Positions 50,101-61,714 of a stretch of 64,000 nucleotides of DNA are shown in pieces. The notes beneath the pieces were generated by a model that had not been told where the DNA came from, made no database searches, and was given only the letters and a program-made list of their open reading frames with translations. The number at the start of each line of letters is the position of its first letter. Within the stretch, counting starts at the first letter, position 1. Both the position numbers and the translations under genes were made by a program. Location of the stretch: assembly GCA_015227615.1 (NCBI GenBank), contig JAALGZ010000035.1:248001-312000 (forward strand), given 5' to 3'. The stretch is from Labyrinthula sp. Ha (taxonomy: Eukaryota; Sar; Bigyra; Labyrinthulida; Labyrinthulaceae).

Positions 50101-50195
50101 TATCTTACCCTAGCGTAGCGGGGAGCCTTTCATGCCCCCCGCGTCTTTAAAAATGGCCCCCATGACTCGGCCCTCCCTCCCCACTCACCCTCGAT
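50101..50195. other. GC-rich island with hairpin and G-quadruplex motif
   Basis: GCGGGG and CCCCGC arms near 50118-50142 can pair around a short loop. Bases 50171-50190 are CCCTCCCTCCCCACTCACCC, so the minus strand carries four G-runs with short loops, a canonical G-quadruplex pattern. The island stands out in otherwise very AT-rich DNA. It shows no coding frame. Confidence 0.6.
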
Positions 50196-50418
50196 GAAAA
50201 TGAGGATGGATTTAAATCTTTTTCCATAGCTTGAATACAGAAACTTGATAATATGTGTAGATTTTAATAAGTAAATATATATGAAGTGACATAATTAGAA
50301 GTTTAAGACAAATAATTTTGAAAACTGAAATTCAGAAGATTTAGATATTTGTTATAATTAAAATTTAAAAATTAAGTGGATTCGTCATCTAATCTAGGTG
50401 CAAGTTTTTTTATCCAAA

Positions 50419-50640
50419 TTAGCTTTGTTTTTTTTCTTGAAATATAAATCCTTCAACCTCATCTTTTTTTTTCCAATAATCCTGAACCTTTACTTTTTCC
50501 TTGAACAAATCCTCCATTTTCAACCCTCTGAACAGCACTAAATCTTGTAAAATCTTGTTAAATCTTGTATATTCTTGCCAAATCTTGTAAATTAATGTGT
50601 TTTCGGGGTAGTAGCTTTGTCCTGTCTTAGATTTTATCAT
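50419..50640 (-). CDS. Possible small protein, 73 residues
   Basis: This ATG-initiated frame encodes a charged, helix-prone peptide (MEDLFKEKVKVQDYWKKKDE). Its first third overlaps the 10-bp tandem repeat at 50541-50590, so the N-terminus may be repeat translation and not a gene. No relative was recognised. Confidence 0.2.
   Translation of the reverse strand: MIKSKTGQSYYPENTLIYKIWQEYTRFNKILQDLVLFRGLKMEDLFKEKVKVQDYWKKKDEVEGFIFQEKKQS
50541..50590. repeat. Five tandem 10-bp units AATCTTGTAA
   Basis: The units are AATCTTGTAA, AATCTTGTTA, AATCTTGTAT, ATTCTTGCCA and AATCTTGTAA, exactly in 10-bp register. The period equals one helical turn, so the T-rich tracts would lie on one face of the DNA. 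Confidence 0.85.
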
Positions 50641-51146
50641 GCAACTGTGATGTTTTGTAATTTTTCATCTTGCTTTTGTTGGTTTGATTTTTTCAAAAAA
50701 AAATTTTGAGCAATTAAAAATTCGGCCAATGAGATTTAGGAGTATTTGACTCCGGAGTCAAAAAATCATATTCCTACCAATTATTCCACAACAGTGCCCT
50801 TCCCTTCTGGTGATTCAAGATTGCAAAGATATGAAAATCAGTTAAAAAAAATAATTAAATACTTCGAAAGAATTCAAACCTAGTCTATCTATTCTGTGTA
50901 AGCACGACTTTTTCGTGTTTCTGCTGAGCATATAGACTTATGGAATCTGCAAATCTTCTTCACTCTTACATTCGACTATGGTAATTTACCATTTAATTGC
51001 CCGAGATTTTGGGAAATGTCCAAATCTAGATTAGAGTCAAACCCGAAATAATAATCCCAAGAAAGAGAACCAAAAAAGTAACTTGGTAACCATAAAGACA
51101 CTTGGGAATCGGAATCTTGGCAAAATAAATAAACCTTAAAAAATAA

Positions 51147-52475
51147 ATGCAGATTTTAATATTTGGAGCAGGGGCTATTGGAACAACTTTGGGATATTTA
51201 CTAACCAAGAAAAACAAGAACAAGTATATACTTTCCGCAAGTTGTTTATTTTTTAGTGTAACTTTTCTTGTAAGAGAAACAAAGGTATCAAACTTAAAAG
51301 GATCAACAATTCCTTTATACTGGTATGATAAGAAGAAAGCTATTCCTTTTTCTGGTTTTGATGTTATGTCAACAGATTCCCTTGAAAGTAACGTACAAGA
51401 CCAAGATTTTCAAAAATTTGAGTTGATTGTAATGACTTTGCATACAGATATACTTCTCTCCGAAACTGGAAAGCAGCTCATTCAAAAACTTAGTTCCAAG
51501 TTAAGCCCAACTTGTAAGTTTCTTTCACTTTCTCCTGGGTTTCGTCTTCCAGAAGAAACATTTGGCCCAGCTGGCGTTAACAAGAACAGACTTTCTTTTG
51601 GTTTACCGCTATTTTTGTGTCATGAAGTTCCAATGACAGGTCAACCAGAAGATCCAAAGTATAATGACAGACATGGAGCAAAATATGCGTTTCATTTCCT
51701 TGTATCAGGTTGGTTTCCCCTCTTGGTATCTAAGAATCCAGATAAAGTTATTTCCACGGCGATCAAAGGTGCTGGAGGAAGGATAATGAACTTTGGAAAC
51801 TCTGTATTAGAAGCATCAACTGTAATCTTCTTGATCCTAAACTTGATGCTCAATCTACAAAATTACCCTGCGTCTTTGGATAAAAAGGATGAAAGATTCA
51901 CAGTTGCGATCAAAGCATTCAAGCAAACGATGAACAATTATGGACTGATAGGAACTGGTATGAAAATAACTATGGGAAAAAATATGTTTAAGCTGACAGA
52001 TTGGGTAAATAGAAAAATGACGCTACCTTTAACTATGGAGTTTATTAAGTACCATCATGGACATAAAGTTCTTGAACAGAATGTGGGAGTAGTCAGAGGT
52101 TATATTGAGTATGGAAAAGCAAACAATAAAAAAGTTGATGCGATTGAAGAGTTTTGTGGGTATTTTGAAACCAAGGAAGCTCCACCTCAAGCACAATCTC
52201 CTGTCCCTGTTGCCCAAGCGACTACAGTTCCTCCTCCATCTGGAAGTGTTGATCCGTCACCTGAAATGGCAGCTCCTATTGCCATAGCTAGTCCAGTAAC
52301 TCTGGCCACTGATGTGATCAGTTCTGAGCAATCTAAACCAAGTTCCCCTCCTCAAGAATCTGCAGGAAGTGATTTGACAGCAACAGGTGGAGAAGAAGCA
52401 AAGGTTAAGAAGAAAAAAAAGAACAAGAAAAAGAAGAAGAGTAAACGAAAGAAGGAGCGAAGAGAGAAAGAGTAG
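51147..52475 (+). CDS. Ketopantoate-reductase-like (ApbA/PanE) protein with polybasic C-terminal tail
   Basis: The N-terminus has the Rossmann NAD(P)-binding start MQILIFGAGAIGTTLGYLL. Residues 27-36 (ILSASCLFFS) do not fit the family. They fall in a 33-nt segment (51224-51256) with GT...TTTTAG ends, and removing it joins KKNKN to NVTFLVRET, the expected second strand. This is therefore an in-frame intron, and the protein has about 431 residues rather than 442. A FELIVMTLHTD strand, LSPGFRLPEE and an all-helical C-terminal domain (to about residue 330) follow the family plan. A Pro/Ala/Ser linker and a Lys/Arg tail (KKKKKNKKKKKSKRKKERR) are unusual additions, possibly for nucleic-acid, ribosome or membrane binding. 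Related fungal and protist proteins are of uncertain substrate, so pantothenate synthesis is not asserted. Confidence 0.78.
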   Translation: MQILIFGAGAIGTTLGYLLTKKNKNKYILSASCLFFSVTFLVRETKVSNLKGSTIPLYWYDKKKAIPFSGFDVMSTDSLESNVQDQDFQKFELIVMTLHTDILLSETGKQLIQKLSSKLSPTCKFLSLSPGFRLPEETFGPAGVNKNRLSFGLPLFLCHEVPMTGQPEDPKYNDRHGAKYAFHFLVSGWFPLLVSKNPDKVISTAIKGAGGRIMNFGNSVLEASTVIFLILNLMLNLQNYPASLDKKDERFTVAIKAFKQTMNNYGLIGTGMKITMGKNMFKLTDWVNRKMTLPLTMEFIKYHHGHKVLEQNVGVVRGYIEYGKANNKKVDAIEEFCGYFETKEAPPQAQSPVPVAQATTVPPPSGSVDPSPEMAAPIAIASPVTLATDVISSEQSKPSSPPQESAGSDLTATGGEEAKVKKKKKNKKKKKSKRKKERREKE

Positions 52476-55400
52476 GAGGCATGTATTGTTTACCTAGTAA
52501 CAAAAGTTTGTTCTATGTGCATTTTGAATAATATAGTTTTGTATCTACAATTTGTTCATTCAAACCACGAGATTTTTTTTTCGCTGAATTTTGGTAACTA
52601 AAAAATAGGTTGAATGTCTCATGCAATAAAATATGCAAAACGTTGTTAGACTTAGATAAATAGAAAGTGCAAATTAAAAGTCTTGATGCTGAATGTTGTC
52701 TGCATTAACTACGTTCTTCTGGAATGTTATGGGATAAGATAAACTAGCCTAACACATGGAGCAGGTTTCCATGTAGGCATAGAAAGTAATAAAGAACACA
52801 AAATCAGGATATAGATTAAGCTTTACCCTCTGGAAAACTAGAACTCGATTTATATCGTATTTTCCAAGAAATCCCTGAGCGTTTGCAAAACTAACACTTG
52901 GAAAAACAAGAATCACTTTTGTCAAAGATGAAGAACATTGCCCAAACATTAAGTGCATGCTCCTCCAGGTTAAGAATATTATATTTAGGCAGAATCTAAA
53001 TACAGGTGTTTGAACCACATGCACAACTTAAGCGTTCAGAGCCTACTATTTAGAAATTATATGAACGCTATATAAGCTTTGGACAGAGACTAGACTTTTG
53101 AAAGTCTTTGAAAAGTCCCTTATTACTTGGGGCTCTGTGGTAGTGGTAATTGTGTTCGTACGATCAACCAAGGAAAAATCTAGGGTGTAGAACATGCTTT
53201 AAATTATAAGCAACTATCGTAACTTCCGATAATTCGAATGAGTGCTAGTATAAGAAGCAAAATCAACCTGTACTGCTTAAGATCCCTGGTCACGATTATT
53301 TTGATTGCAATATGGCCGATTTTCTAATATTTGACGGTCTGATGAAGAGAAATTTTCGAGATCCATGTTATATGTTCTTTCGCTCCTATTATAAATTCAG
53401 TACTTATTGACTTGGATAAAATTAAAGATATATTGTGTAACCACCAGTACCTGTTGAGCTGCTATGGCTTTGCATAATTTAATTGTGCTAAATAAATATA
53501 GGAACGAGCACAGTTGTAGTTAAGTTCTTAAGATATTTATCTAATATTTACTGCTTTTAATTTGCAATACAACAACCCAAAACATCGGTTATAAAATAAA
53601 GCTCAAAATGTATTATCACAGCTTCAGGAGAGGTGATCCAGGGATCTAAGTGCATCTAATTCAGGTGTATTTTTTTACAATTTGCATAATTGCATTGCTT
53701 TGACCACTAGAGGATAATATTGGTAGTATTGGTTAAGCCAATCTCATTTGATAGTAATCTTTAAGCATCAGATATCCTGATGGTTGGGATTTGTGTTTCC
53801 GAGGCGGTCTATAGTCGTTTGGTGTAGTTCAGCCCATGGCTACATGTGGATTCTAAACTTTGCTCCTGCCTTCCAGCACGCAGATGTATCTTTATGGCGT
53901 TATTAAGATAGTGAACTAATCAGGTGTTCCCTCAATTCAGAGAAACTTTCCAGGAGTTATCATTCTCAGATGGGTGATCAGACAGGTATATGTCTTGCGA
54001 CATTTGATTCTGTAGTTTCGGGTAGGATGTGGGCACTTAGGTGGAGAACCAGCTAGAAGTGCCGGTTCCATTTTGTATGAAGTGTTTGAATATGTTAGTA
54101 TTTTTCATAGCTTACTATTGCATTATTGTTATATCGATATTCGAAAGTGGTTCAATTTCATGAGGAGTGCGTCTAGGCCTATACTAAGTTAACTGTCAGC
54201 TAATTTTGAACTCTGAAACCTTAATTTGTTTGTGGGCTGAGCTTATACGGATGTCTCTATATATCCTTCCAGAAATGTGAAGTCCAAGTCCCCAGGATAT
54301 CATTTACCTTTATGCGTGTAGATAGTTCGATGAGATATTTTCTAATAGTAGTTGTCATTGTTCAGCTGTAACGCTTATATTGAAGTGGAGATGGAGCTAG
54401 CGATAGGGTGAACCTTTTTTTCTCTCTCCTCTGTCCATGAGACCCGGTCTAAGAAGGTAACGCAAGTTGCCTACTTCATTCCCTAACCATTCTATCTGGG
54501 CCAGGGTTGTGTCTTTCAATAGAACAAATGTTATAAAAAAGATGTCCTGGTTCTTTATTTCCAGAATGTATTGTATCCATTGCCCACCGACTGTGCCAAA
54601 CAGTTCCATTTCGTTAAGTGCTTAGGTACTATATCCAGTGTGTTAGAGACTAAGAAATTTTCTTGGTCAATTATTGGTTCCATCGCAGCATCTAAAAACG
54701 CCGTGGTTGTCGAAGGATACTTTAGACGGAAAGATCCAATTGTATCTTTCAACTTCAAAACTCTAAATAATTCTATTTACTAAAATGGCAACTATTTTCC
54801 GTTCAAATCTAACATTTATTCCATCCATATGAATTATGTTAAGCTGAGGTGACCTCAAGGCCCATGTAATATCATAGTTTGTGAAATCATTGTAAAGGTG
54901 GATAATTCAGAGCTAATCTTCACAAGAATCATCACATCGGTGAAGACAGTGGCTACTCCTCATGACATCTTCAGACTAATAACTGGCGATATGTCCTCTT
55001 CTAAGTGATATGCTATGTTTTTAGGTACATAGATAAACAACATTAGTAGTAACATATCTTTCTGCGTAACTTCCTTTTTAAATTTATTGATTTTAGTTCT
55101 TTTCTTCTTCATCCACTTTGACTTCAACAAAAACGTACAAGTACCTCATCTTTTATGTAGGTTTTACCTGCTTGATAACCGATGGTTGGATACAAATATG
55201 TATCACTGATTCACGCCTTTCCTCGAATCTAGAAAAACATAATTGTTTCATGTTTTTAGTGATGTTTTTTTTGCAATTTTTTTGTTTCTATTTCTCAATT
55301 ATTGTCTTTTTTGCATAATGTTTTCAAAAACCAGCATACTATGATGATGGTTCTACAGTCATACACCACAAGAATTTATTCAATGGTGTTATAATAGCGT

Positions 55401-57250
55401 TAAACCTTATTTGAAGTAATTATGTTTTTGCAAGGAACCAAAGGTCACCAAATTGTGACACATTAATTTTATACGGGCTAGAAAAGAATAGAAAGAGTTT
55501 AGAACTCTTCTTTGTATCTTCAGTTCTAGCTCTTATATTTAATTTATTTCATGTACTAAATATTTTTTTTTGCATTTTTTGGCTTATTAATGGTGGTCAA
55601 GATTTTCTCAACAATATTTTCTAGAAAGGCAATATAATGACCACATAGCCTAAATTTAGTACACAGATTTTAGATAAACTTCCAGATACATTCAGTACTT
55701 ATGCTAACACTCCTGGCATAGAAATTCACAGAAAAATAATATCAAGTAAAAGAGCATGAATGTTGGAAATAACACATATAGTATTTTTTAGGGATCATCC
55801 TGAAAGCTTCCTCAAATACAATATTGCCACGCACGGGATGTACTGCATTAAAAATCTTTATATGCCTATAATAAATCAAAGAATTTTTTAAGAATGGGCA
55901 CTTTAAACTTTAGATAAAACTCACTTAAGGGACATTCCACAGGTTCTATTGATCTTCAACAAAATAGTCTAAACTCAGCATCAAAAAGAACAATTCTATG
56001 GTTGGTTTGATTGCTATCAGATTCTAGGAGTTATTAGATTCGATTTCTTAAACATCCTGTAACAGTTTTACTATTCTAGTTCCCTTTAACCAATATAAAA
56101 TGGACTCTGAAAACTCAAATGTCCAAAATCTGTAAACGGAAAAATACAATGTCTCTCGATTTTGATCTAACACTGTAATTGTTTCGCTAGGAATTACCTA
56201 GTAGATGTGAAATAAGGACTATGGACTTTTAAATAGTCTTTGGGGAAGCAGTAAATGTATTTTCAAAGAAAAGTTGATGCTGGAGAAGAATGTTATTTTC
56301 ATTTTCTTGAAATAGCTCATAACCTCGGTGAATGCTGGTCTAGAACTCCTGTAAACTATATGCATCCAAACAAAGGTTATTTTGGACCTCACGAACCAAG
56401 CCATTTATATTTTTGAAATGTTATATACAGAGTTTCTTACAAAGGGTCTTCTTTTCAATACCAAATAAGCACTGAGAAGGATTGCTCTTAAGTGTAAAAT
56501 GCTGCTACCGGATAAGTGAGAGTAACAATAAAATATTCTAGGGAATTGTTTTCTGAAATATTCATTATTATTTCAGATTTACTTTGAGTCTAGTTCCAAA
56601 GATTTCAATAAATTTTGTTATTAACTAAAGAAAAAATAATATTTAAAATTAGCTAAGGTGGTACCAAACTCAGTCCTAATGTAGTAAAAGCTGGATTTCT
56701 ACTGTGAACAAAGTAACCACATCAGACTTTAACTCTATCAAAGATATATATTTCCAATGGATTAGAATGGAAATATCGTAAATAAGAACATATAACCTTA
56801 ATATTTTAGAAAATCTCCGTCATGTCACTACAATTATTATTTGGAAATAGAAGTTTCTTTCGGATTTACATCAGATAGAATGTTCAATCTCCAATAAATA
56901 GTGAAAAAGGACCAGTAATATTTGATGGTGACTAGTGTCTAAGTTTCACAAAAAGGAAGTTGTTTATTTCTTCCTGTTGTAGTTAAGAGAAGAAAGTGTA
57001 TTTTCTTAAGATATTGTTGGTGGTTGCGGTTTCTGTGTATATAAATTGCTTCTAAAATTATTCTAAGTTCAGTTTTTTATTGGCACAGAGAATTTTTTCT
57101 TAGTTTCTAGTAAAATCATTTGATTTTGAATTTAAGTAGGAAGAGAAAATATTTAGTTTGGCAACTTTGAAAAAATGCTTAAAGGTTTCGATGTTTATTG
57201 TGGTTGGGCTTCCATTATTTGCGTTAAAAGATAAATCCTTAATTTTGCAT
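52476..57250. other. AT-rich region without a supported gene
   Basis: On the minus strand at 54397-54758 two overlapping frames read like one protein (TTTAFLDAAMEPIIDQENFL, then QIEWLGNEVGNLRYLL) broken by a frame change; the family is unknown. A minus-strand 91-codon frame at 52749-53024 lacks an ATG. Nothing else is supported. Confidence 0.4.
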
Positions 57251-57499
57251 AGCAGTTATTGTGGTTCAATTCTTTGTTCGTAGTACACTTGGTCAAATCT
57301 TGGAAATACCTCATTTCGTTGGGTCAGTGGCTTGCTTATTACAGAGCTTGCCTATCGTATTTATATTTCCAAAATTCCAATCACAAATCAAACATGTTTG
57401 TAAAAGATTGAAATTATCTTATGCCGAGGAACAGGAGCTCCAAGTCAGTGACAAAGATCTTAAACAAAGGTTGTAAGATGTCTAGTATGGGCTAATAAT

Positions 57500-58430
57500 A
57501 TAATCCGGACAAGCTTCCGACTGGTTATTGCTGATTTTGAGTAGGCGTTGAAGTGGGATTTTCCGCTCATTATGCAACATCGGGCTCTAGCTACTATTGA
57601 TCTAAGCTTCTAGAGGATTCGTGAGTACGTGTTTCTGGATGGGGTGTTCCAGTGAAGCTATATCTTTGTGGTTCCAATAGATTTTGAGCTACATAAAGCT
57701 GTTCTTGTTGATCACTTTTTGGGATTGAGAATAGTGATATGGAAAATTAAGCTATTGGTTGTATACCGGGGAGAACAGTGTTGTATATTGTTGAGTAGGG
57801 GGTGCAACACTATTATAGGCAGTAGCAAGGGTTCAGAAGAAGTTTTTCCATGGAGATAGTGTTCCAGAATGCTGAAGTATTTTTTGCAAGGGATTTTGCG
57901 GGATCTGTTGCGTTGGCCTGTATCCAGCTTAGTCGAAGCAGCCTTATCTTTCCGTGCAATGGACATATCACTTTTTCTTTAACGTTCTAGTCACTTGTGC
58001 ATTTACTTCACGCCCTAAAAACTTATATACTTCATTTGTTTCCTTTCTCGTTTAGCTTGTAGGCTATTGCCCCAAGCCCACAGTGTAGAGCGTAGCGGCT
58101 TACTAAAACAACATTTTTGTTACCGGTTCTGTTGAGCACAATTTTCAGGACCCTGTCGCTAGTAATTTGAGCTTTAGAGCGGTTGCAAACAAGTTCTTCG
58201 CTCAAATACGTCATTAGACCTGCTGCCTTTGTAGGTGCTTTTGAGAAAAAACTAACCCAGTCGCCGCTGACATTCGCCACTTGTTTCAAGGTCCTGTAGC
58301 CATTTATATACAGTTCATGTAACATCAAAACCGACACTTGTGGGGTTGTCTCTTTTAAAAGTTGAGTTTTGTTGTAGTAAGACCATCTACGTTCACAGAC
58401 TACAAGAAAACTCTGTCTACGGTTACACAT
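57500..58430 (-). mobile_element. LINE fragment related to the 38-41 kb element
   Basis: Minus-strand frame 58430-58032 contains TTPQVSVLMLHELYINGYRT, then FFSKAPTKAAGLMTYLSEEL and DRVLKIVLNRTGNKNVVLVS. These align with the endonuclease N-terminal parts of the two LINE copies at 36.4-36.9 and 40.8-41.1 kb. Decayed pieces downstream to about 57500 probably continue the endonuclease. No reverse transcriptase was seen. This is a truncated, broken copy. Confidence 0.6.
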
Positions 58431-60518
58431 ACACTCTAGGCCCTCCGTAGAGAACTAAGCCAAGCAGTTTTGCTGAGGCAACTACATTTAACTATTTTTC
58501 TTCCTCCGTGCACAAAATATATTCTGCTTCATTTTCCTTTTATCAATGGTCAAAGGAACTTAGACCAGGAAGGTTTCCCGGCACGAAATATTATCCGTGG
58601 AATAAGACCAGGTAGTGTTCCTACCGGGATAGTTCATGCCTACCTATAACCAAGGACTAAAGTCGGGAAACAAGAAATGAACCATTGGAGAGACTTCCCG
58701 GGAAACAAAGCTGGATCCCGGTTTATGCCAATAACGACAACAATCCTTCTTTCTAACCACACTATATGCGGTTGTCTGCTTCCCGGAATCTTCATGGTCA
58801 ATGGATTACGGAGATATCGGTACTAAACGAATAGTAACGGTAGAACTATCCAGATTTTATTTTGTATTTGTAATGTTGAAACTTGGAAGTTTACATAAAT
58901 TTTATTTTTTAAAGGAAAACATAAAACAAATGGATACGAGAGGATGTGAAGGATTTATGATAATTTAAATTGAACTGGCGGATGCCTATGGAAAGTTTCT
59001 GGTTAAGTTAAAATGAGAAAACAAGAGCAAGTAAAGGACTGGTGTGTGCATTTCAAGTAAGAAAAACTTTCCCAAAATCAGGCCTTCGAAGCCGAGACTT
59101 GAGAGGAGATCAGAGAATATTGTTTTGAACTTGATTCTTAATTTAGATAAGAGGTGTAAAGTATTAGAAATTTGTAATTTACCATAGAAGTCTAAACTTC
59201 AATCTGATTCTTATAGCCTTGAATAGGGTTCTGCCATGATATTCTGATAATTTATTGATACTTTAGCCAACCACTACCTACTTGAGGGCGACTAGTGTAC
59301 TTAAGCTCACCTTAGTTTTCCATCAGCAACTGAAAGTAATTTATTTGTCGTGGTTGGTTTAGATCTTGCCTAATAGGCCCTTTGGGTACATATTCATGCT
59401 TTTTCTCGCAAGTTAACCTCTTCTTGATATCAACTTTGGCTGTCATTTAAAAGTGTTTACATCTTTTCTATATCTCGATCTCAACTCCTTTGAGAATAAC
59501 CCTGTTAGTTTATTTTTTGTACTTAGGTTGGTATTTTTATTGGCGCTATACCTGGAACGGACTCTAACCTGGTTTCTCTTAAGTAGGAACTTCTTAGGTC
59601 TTAGCTAACGTAATTGATACTTAAAAATAGCTTCCAGAATAATAACAGAGAACCTAACTATACAAACAAAATGCTGATGAATTACCTGTTTAATCTTTGC
59701 TAACTGCTTGGAACCAAAGCAGCTTCTCGTACGTATAATAATGGATCATATTTTTCCTGTCAAGGGGCATTGAAAATTCCGCGATTGAACCTTGATATTG
59801 AGGTTACAGTCACTTGTATTTGATAAAGGCAAAGGAAAAAACTTCTCTTTGTAGCCAGAAACACGATTATTATCTTTTGAGTATTGATAGTTCATTTACT
59901 AGCCGAACCCTAAGAATAGGTTTCACGACAATATAAATAAAACAAATAGGTATTGTATCTTTGAAAAGATGGAGTCGCTATTCGACTAAGCAAACTGAAA
60001 AAGCATCTACTAATAATTCTTTGTCACATAAGAGTTTTTCAACTATTTTTTTAGATGAACTTCAAGTATTTTTTTCTTTTTCTTAAATTACCCACATTAA
60101 CAAGAGTTTCATCTGCACCCTGTTTCGTCTCCATGTGTTCATGTTTCACACCAAGAACCTCCTTCAAACTAATATTACCTAGTTAACACACTACTTTAAA
60201 TTCTTTTCAAATGAATTCATAACTTTACAAAAAAAAATTCATACTTTACCGAACTTTTCTGCACTAGATACTTCACTAAAACGCAGTAGTTTTAGTAAAC
60301 AAGATAATTATGTTCTGGAAATGTAAATTTCGGTATATCTTTAACGTTTGATTAACGTTATTTCAATACGGAGAGTTCATAGATATACCAAAGTCTGACC
60401 AGTGTACGTCAAATATTCGAGTCCGATAGAAAACGTATTTCGCAATATCAAAATAAAATACGCACTCGATGCGAAATTGATTAGGAAAAAAGCGAAAATT
60501 CAGGAAATATAAACAAGA
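58431..60518. other. Intergenic region without a recognised feature
   Basis: Bases 58560-58790 contain several scattered copies of CCCGG-type words (TTTCCCGG, TCCCGGGAAAC, TCCCGG, TTCCCGG) in both orientations, perhaps part of an old repeat. The rest is AT-rich, with no supported gene. Confidence 0.4.
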
Positions 60519-61475
60519 ATGAGCATCAAACCGACTGAAGTTACAAGAAAACTACCTGGAAATATTGAAAAGTCTAAATATAAAGTTGGACTGAAGTCGT
60601 CTGCGGTTTTTAGAGAGTTTGTAACTTTGGATAGAGAAAATGCTGAGGTATCGGGTGAGAAAATTCTGTCTGACAAGTGCTATAAAAGGTGGCTTATGAC
60701 AAGAAAGAATAAAATTAAACATCCTGAGGATAGCTTCCGTCGTACTTTACTTGCTCATCTGCGTGGATCAGACGGGAGAAAGCCATTCAGCCCCAAAGTT
60801 GAGGAGTCTCTCTTAAAGAAGCTACGTACAGAACGATTTCCCTGGGGTTTCTTAAAATCTTATAAAGATAACTATAACCCAACTCGACGAGCTTTTTCTG
60901 GAAAATATTATGGGTTTCATGAGAAAACACGTGCAACAAAGTTTCGCTTAGCAATGCAGGCTTCTCAAGAAAAACAAACTGTTCAAATGTCAAAAATAAA
61001 CGAACAAATTGCTTATATTGACTTGTTACGTGCCGTTCGGCAAGTTGAACTTGGTAATGGCGGCAAGCTTCGTATTCCTCCAACTGTTGATTATGCGTTA
61101 GAAAAGTTATGCCAAGGAAATAAGTTTCTCCAGCGAGAAGAAGTTTTGCCACTCGTTGAAGACCAATGTTTTAGTGGAGATAGTCCAATTTTAAGATATA
61201 CTGTGAACCAAGTGGATTGCAGCTATTATTGGTTGAATGATGTTGCGGAAAATGTATTTGGGAATGTATCATCAGCTGCTTTAGCGGAGGTAGCACCTGA
61301 TCCGATAGAGTTTTTGAGCTTGGCGAGACATGTAATCCCTATGTCAACAAAAAGTGGGAAAGGATGGTACAGGAAACGGCACAGGACGGGTTCTGGGGAT
61401 TATTTGAGGCTGCTTGTATACTTTGAACAAGGAAAGGATAACTTTTTTTACTTTCTTGCCCAAGTAGTTAATTAG
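60519..61475 (+). CDS. Basic protein of unknown function, 318 residues
   Basis: An ATG-initiated frame runs without interruption and has the codon and amino-acid make-up of the confident genes. The product is rich in Lys/Arg, mainly in the first 200 residues (RKNKIKHPEDSFRRTLLAHL; FPWGFLKSYKDNYNPTRRAF), with a more acidic stretch and a short aromatic C-terminus (LVYFEQGKDNFFYFLAQ). There is no signal peptide, membrane helix or motif I recognise. The composition would suit a ribosomal or mitoribosomal protein or an RNA-binding protein, but that is a guess. It converges with the COX5b gene, with 239 bp between stops. Confidence 0.75.
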   Translation: MSIKPTEVTRKLPGNIEKSKYKVGLKSSAVFREFVTLDRENAEVSGEKILSDKCYKRWLMTRKNKIKHPEDSFRRTLLAHLRGSDGRKPFSPKVEESLLKKLRTERFPWGFLKSYKDNYNPTRRAFSGKYYGFHEKTRATKFRLAMQASQEKQTVQMSKINEQIAYIDLLRAVRQVELGNGGKLRIPPTVDYALEKLCQGNKFLQREEVLPLVEDQCFSGDSPILRYTVNQVDCSYYWLNDVAENVFGNVSSAALAEVAPDPIEFLSLARHVIPMSTKSGKGWYRKRHRTGSGDYLRLLVYFEQGKDNFFYFLAQVVN

Positions 61476-61714
61476 GTAGTAGATACATCTTCTTATTCTT
61501 GAGTGGGTATTGTGTTTATTGCTTTGTTAAACTCTGTGTATTACTTTTTCCAAACTTGTTTCAACGTTCAAATGATCTTTTCATTAGAAAGGTAAAATAT
61601 CTGCTTTGCTCTTAAGAGTAGTATTCAACTTGCCCATCCGAGACTCACGAGGACCTGGTAAGAACGTTGGTAAGAGCTAAGATAAAGCTTTGTTCCTTCT
61701 TTAAATTTAAGTAT

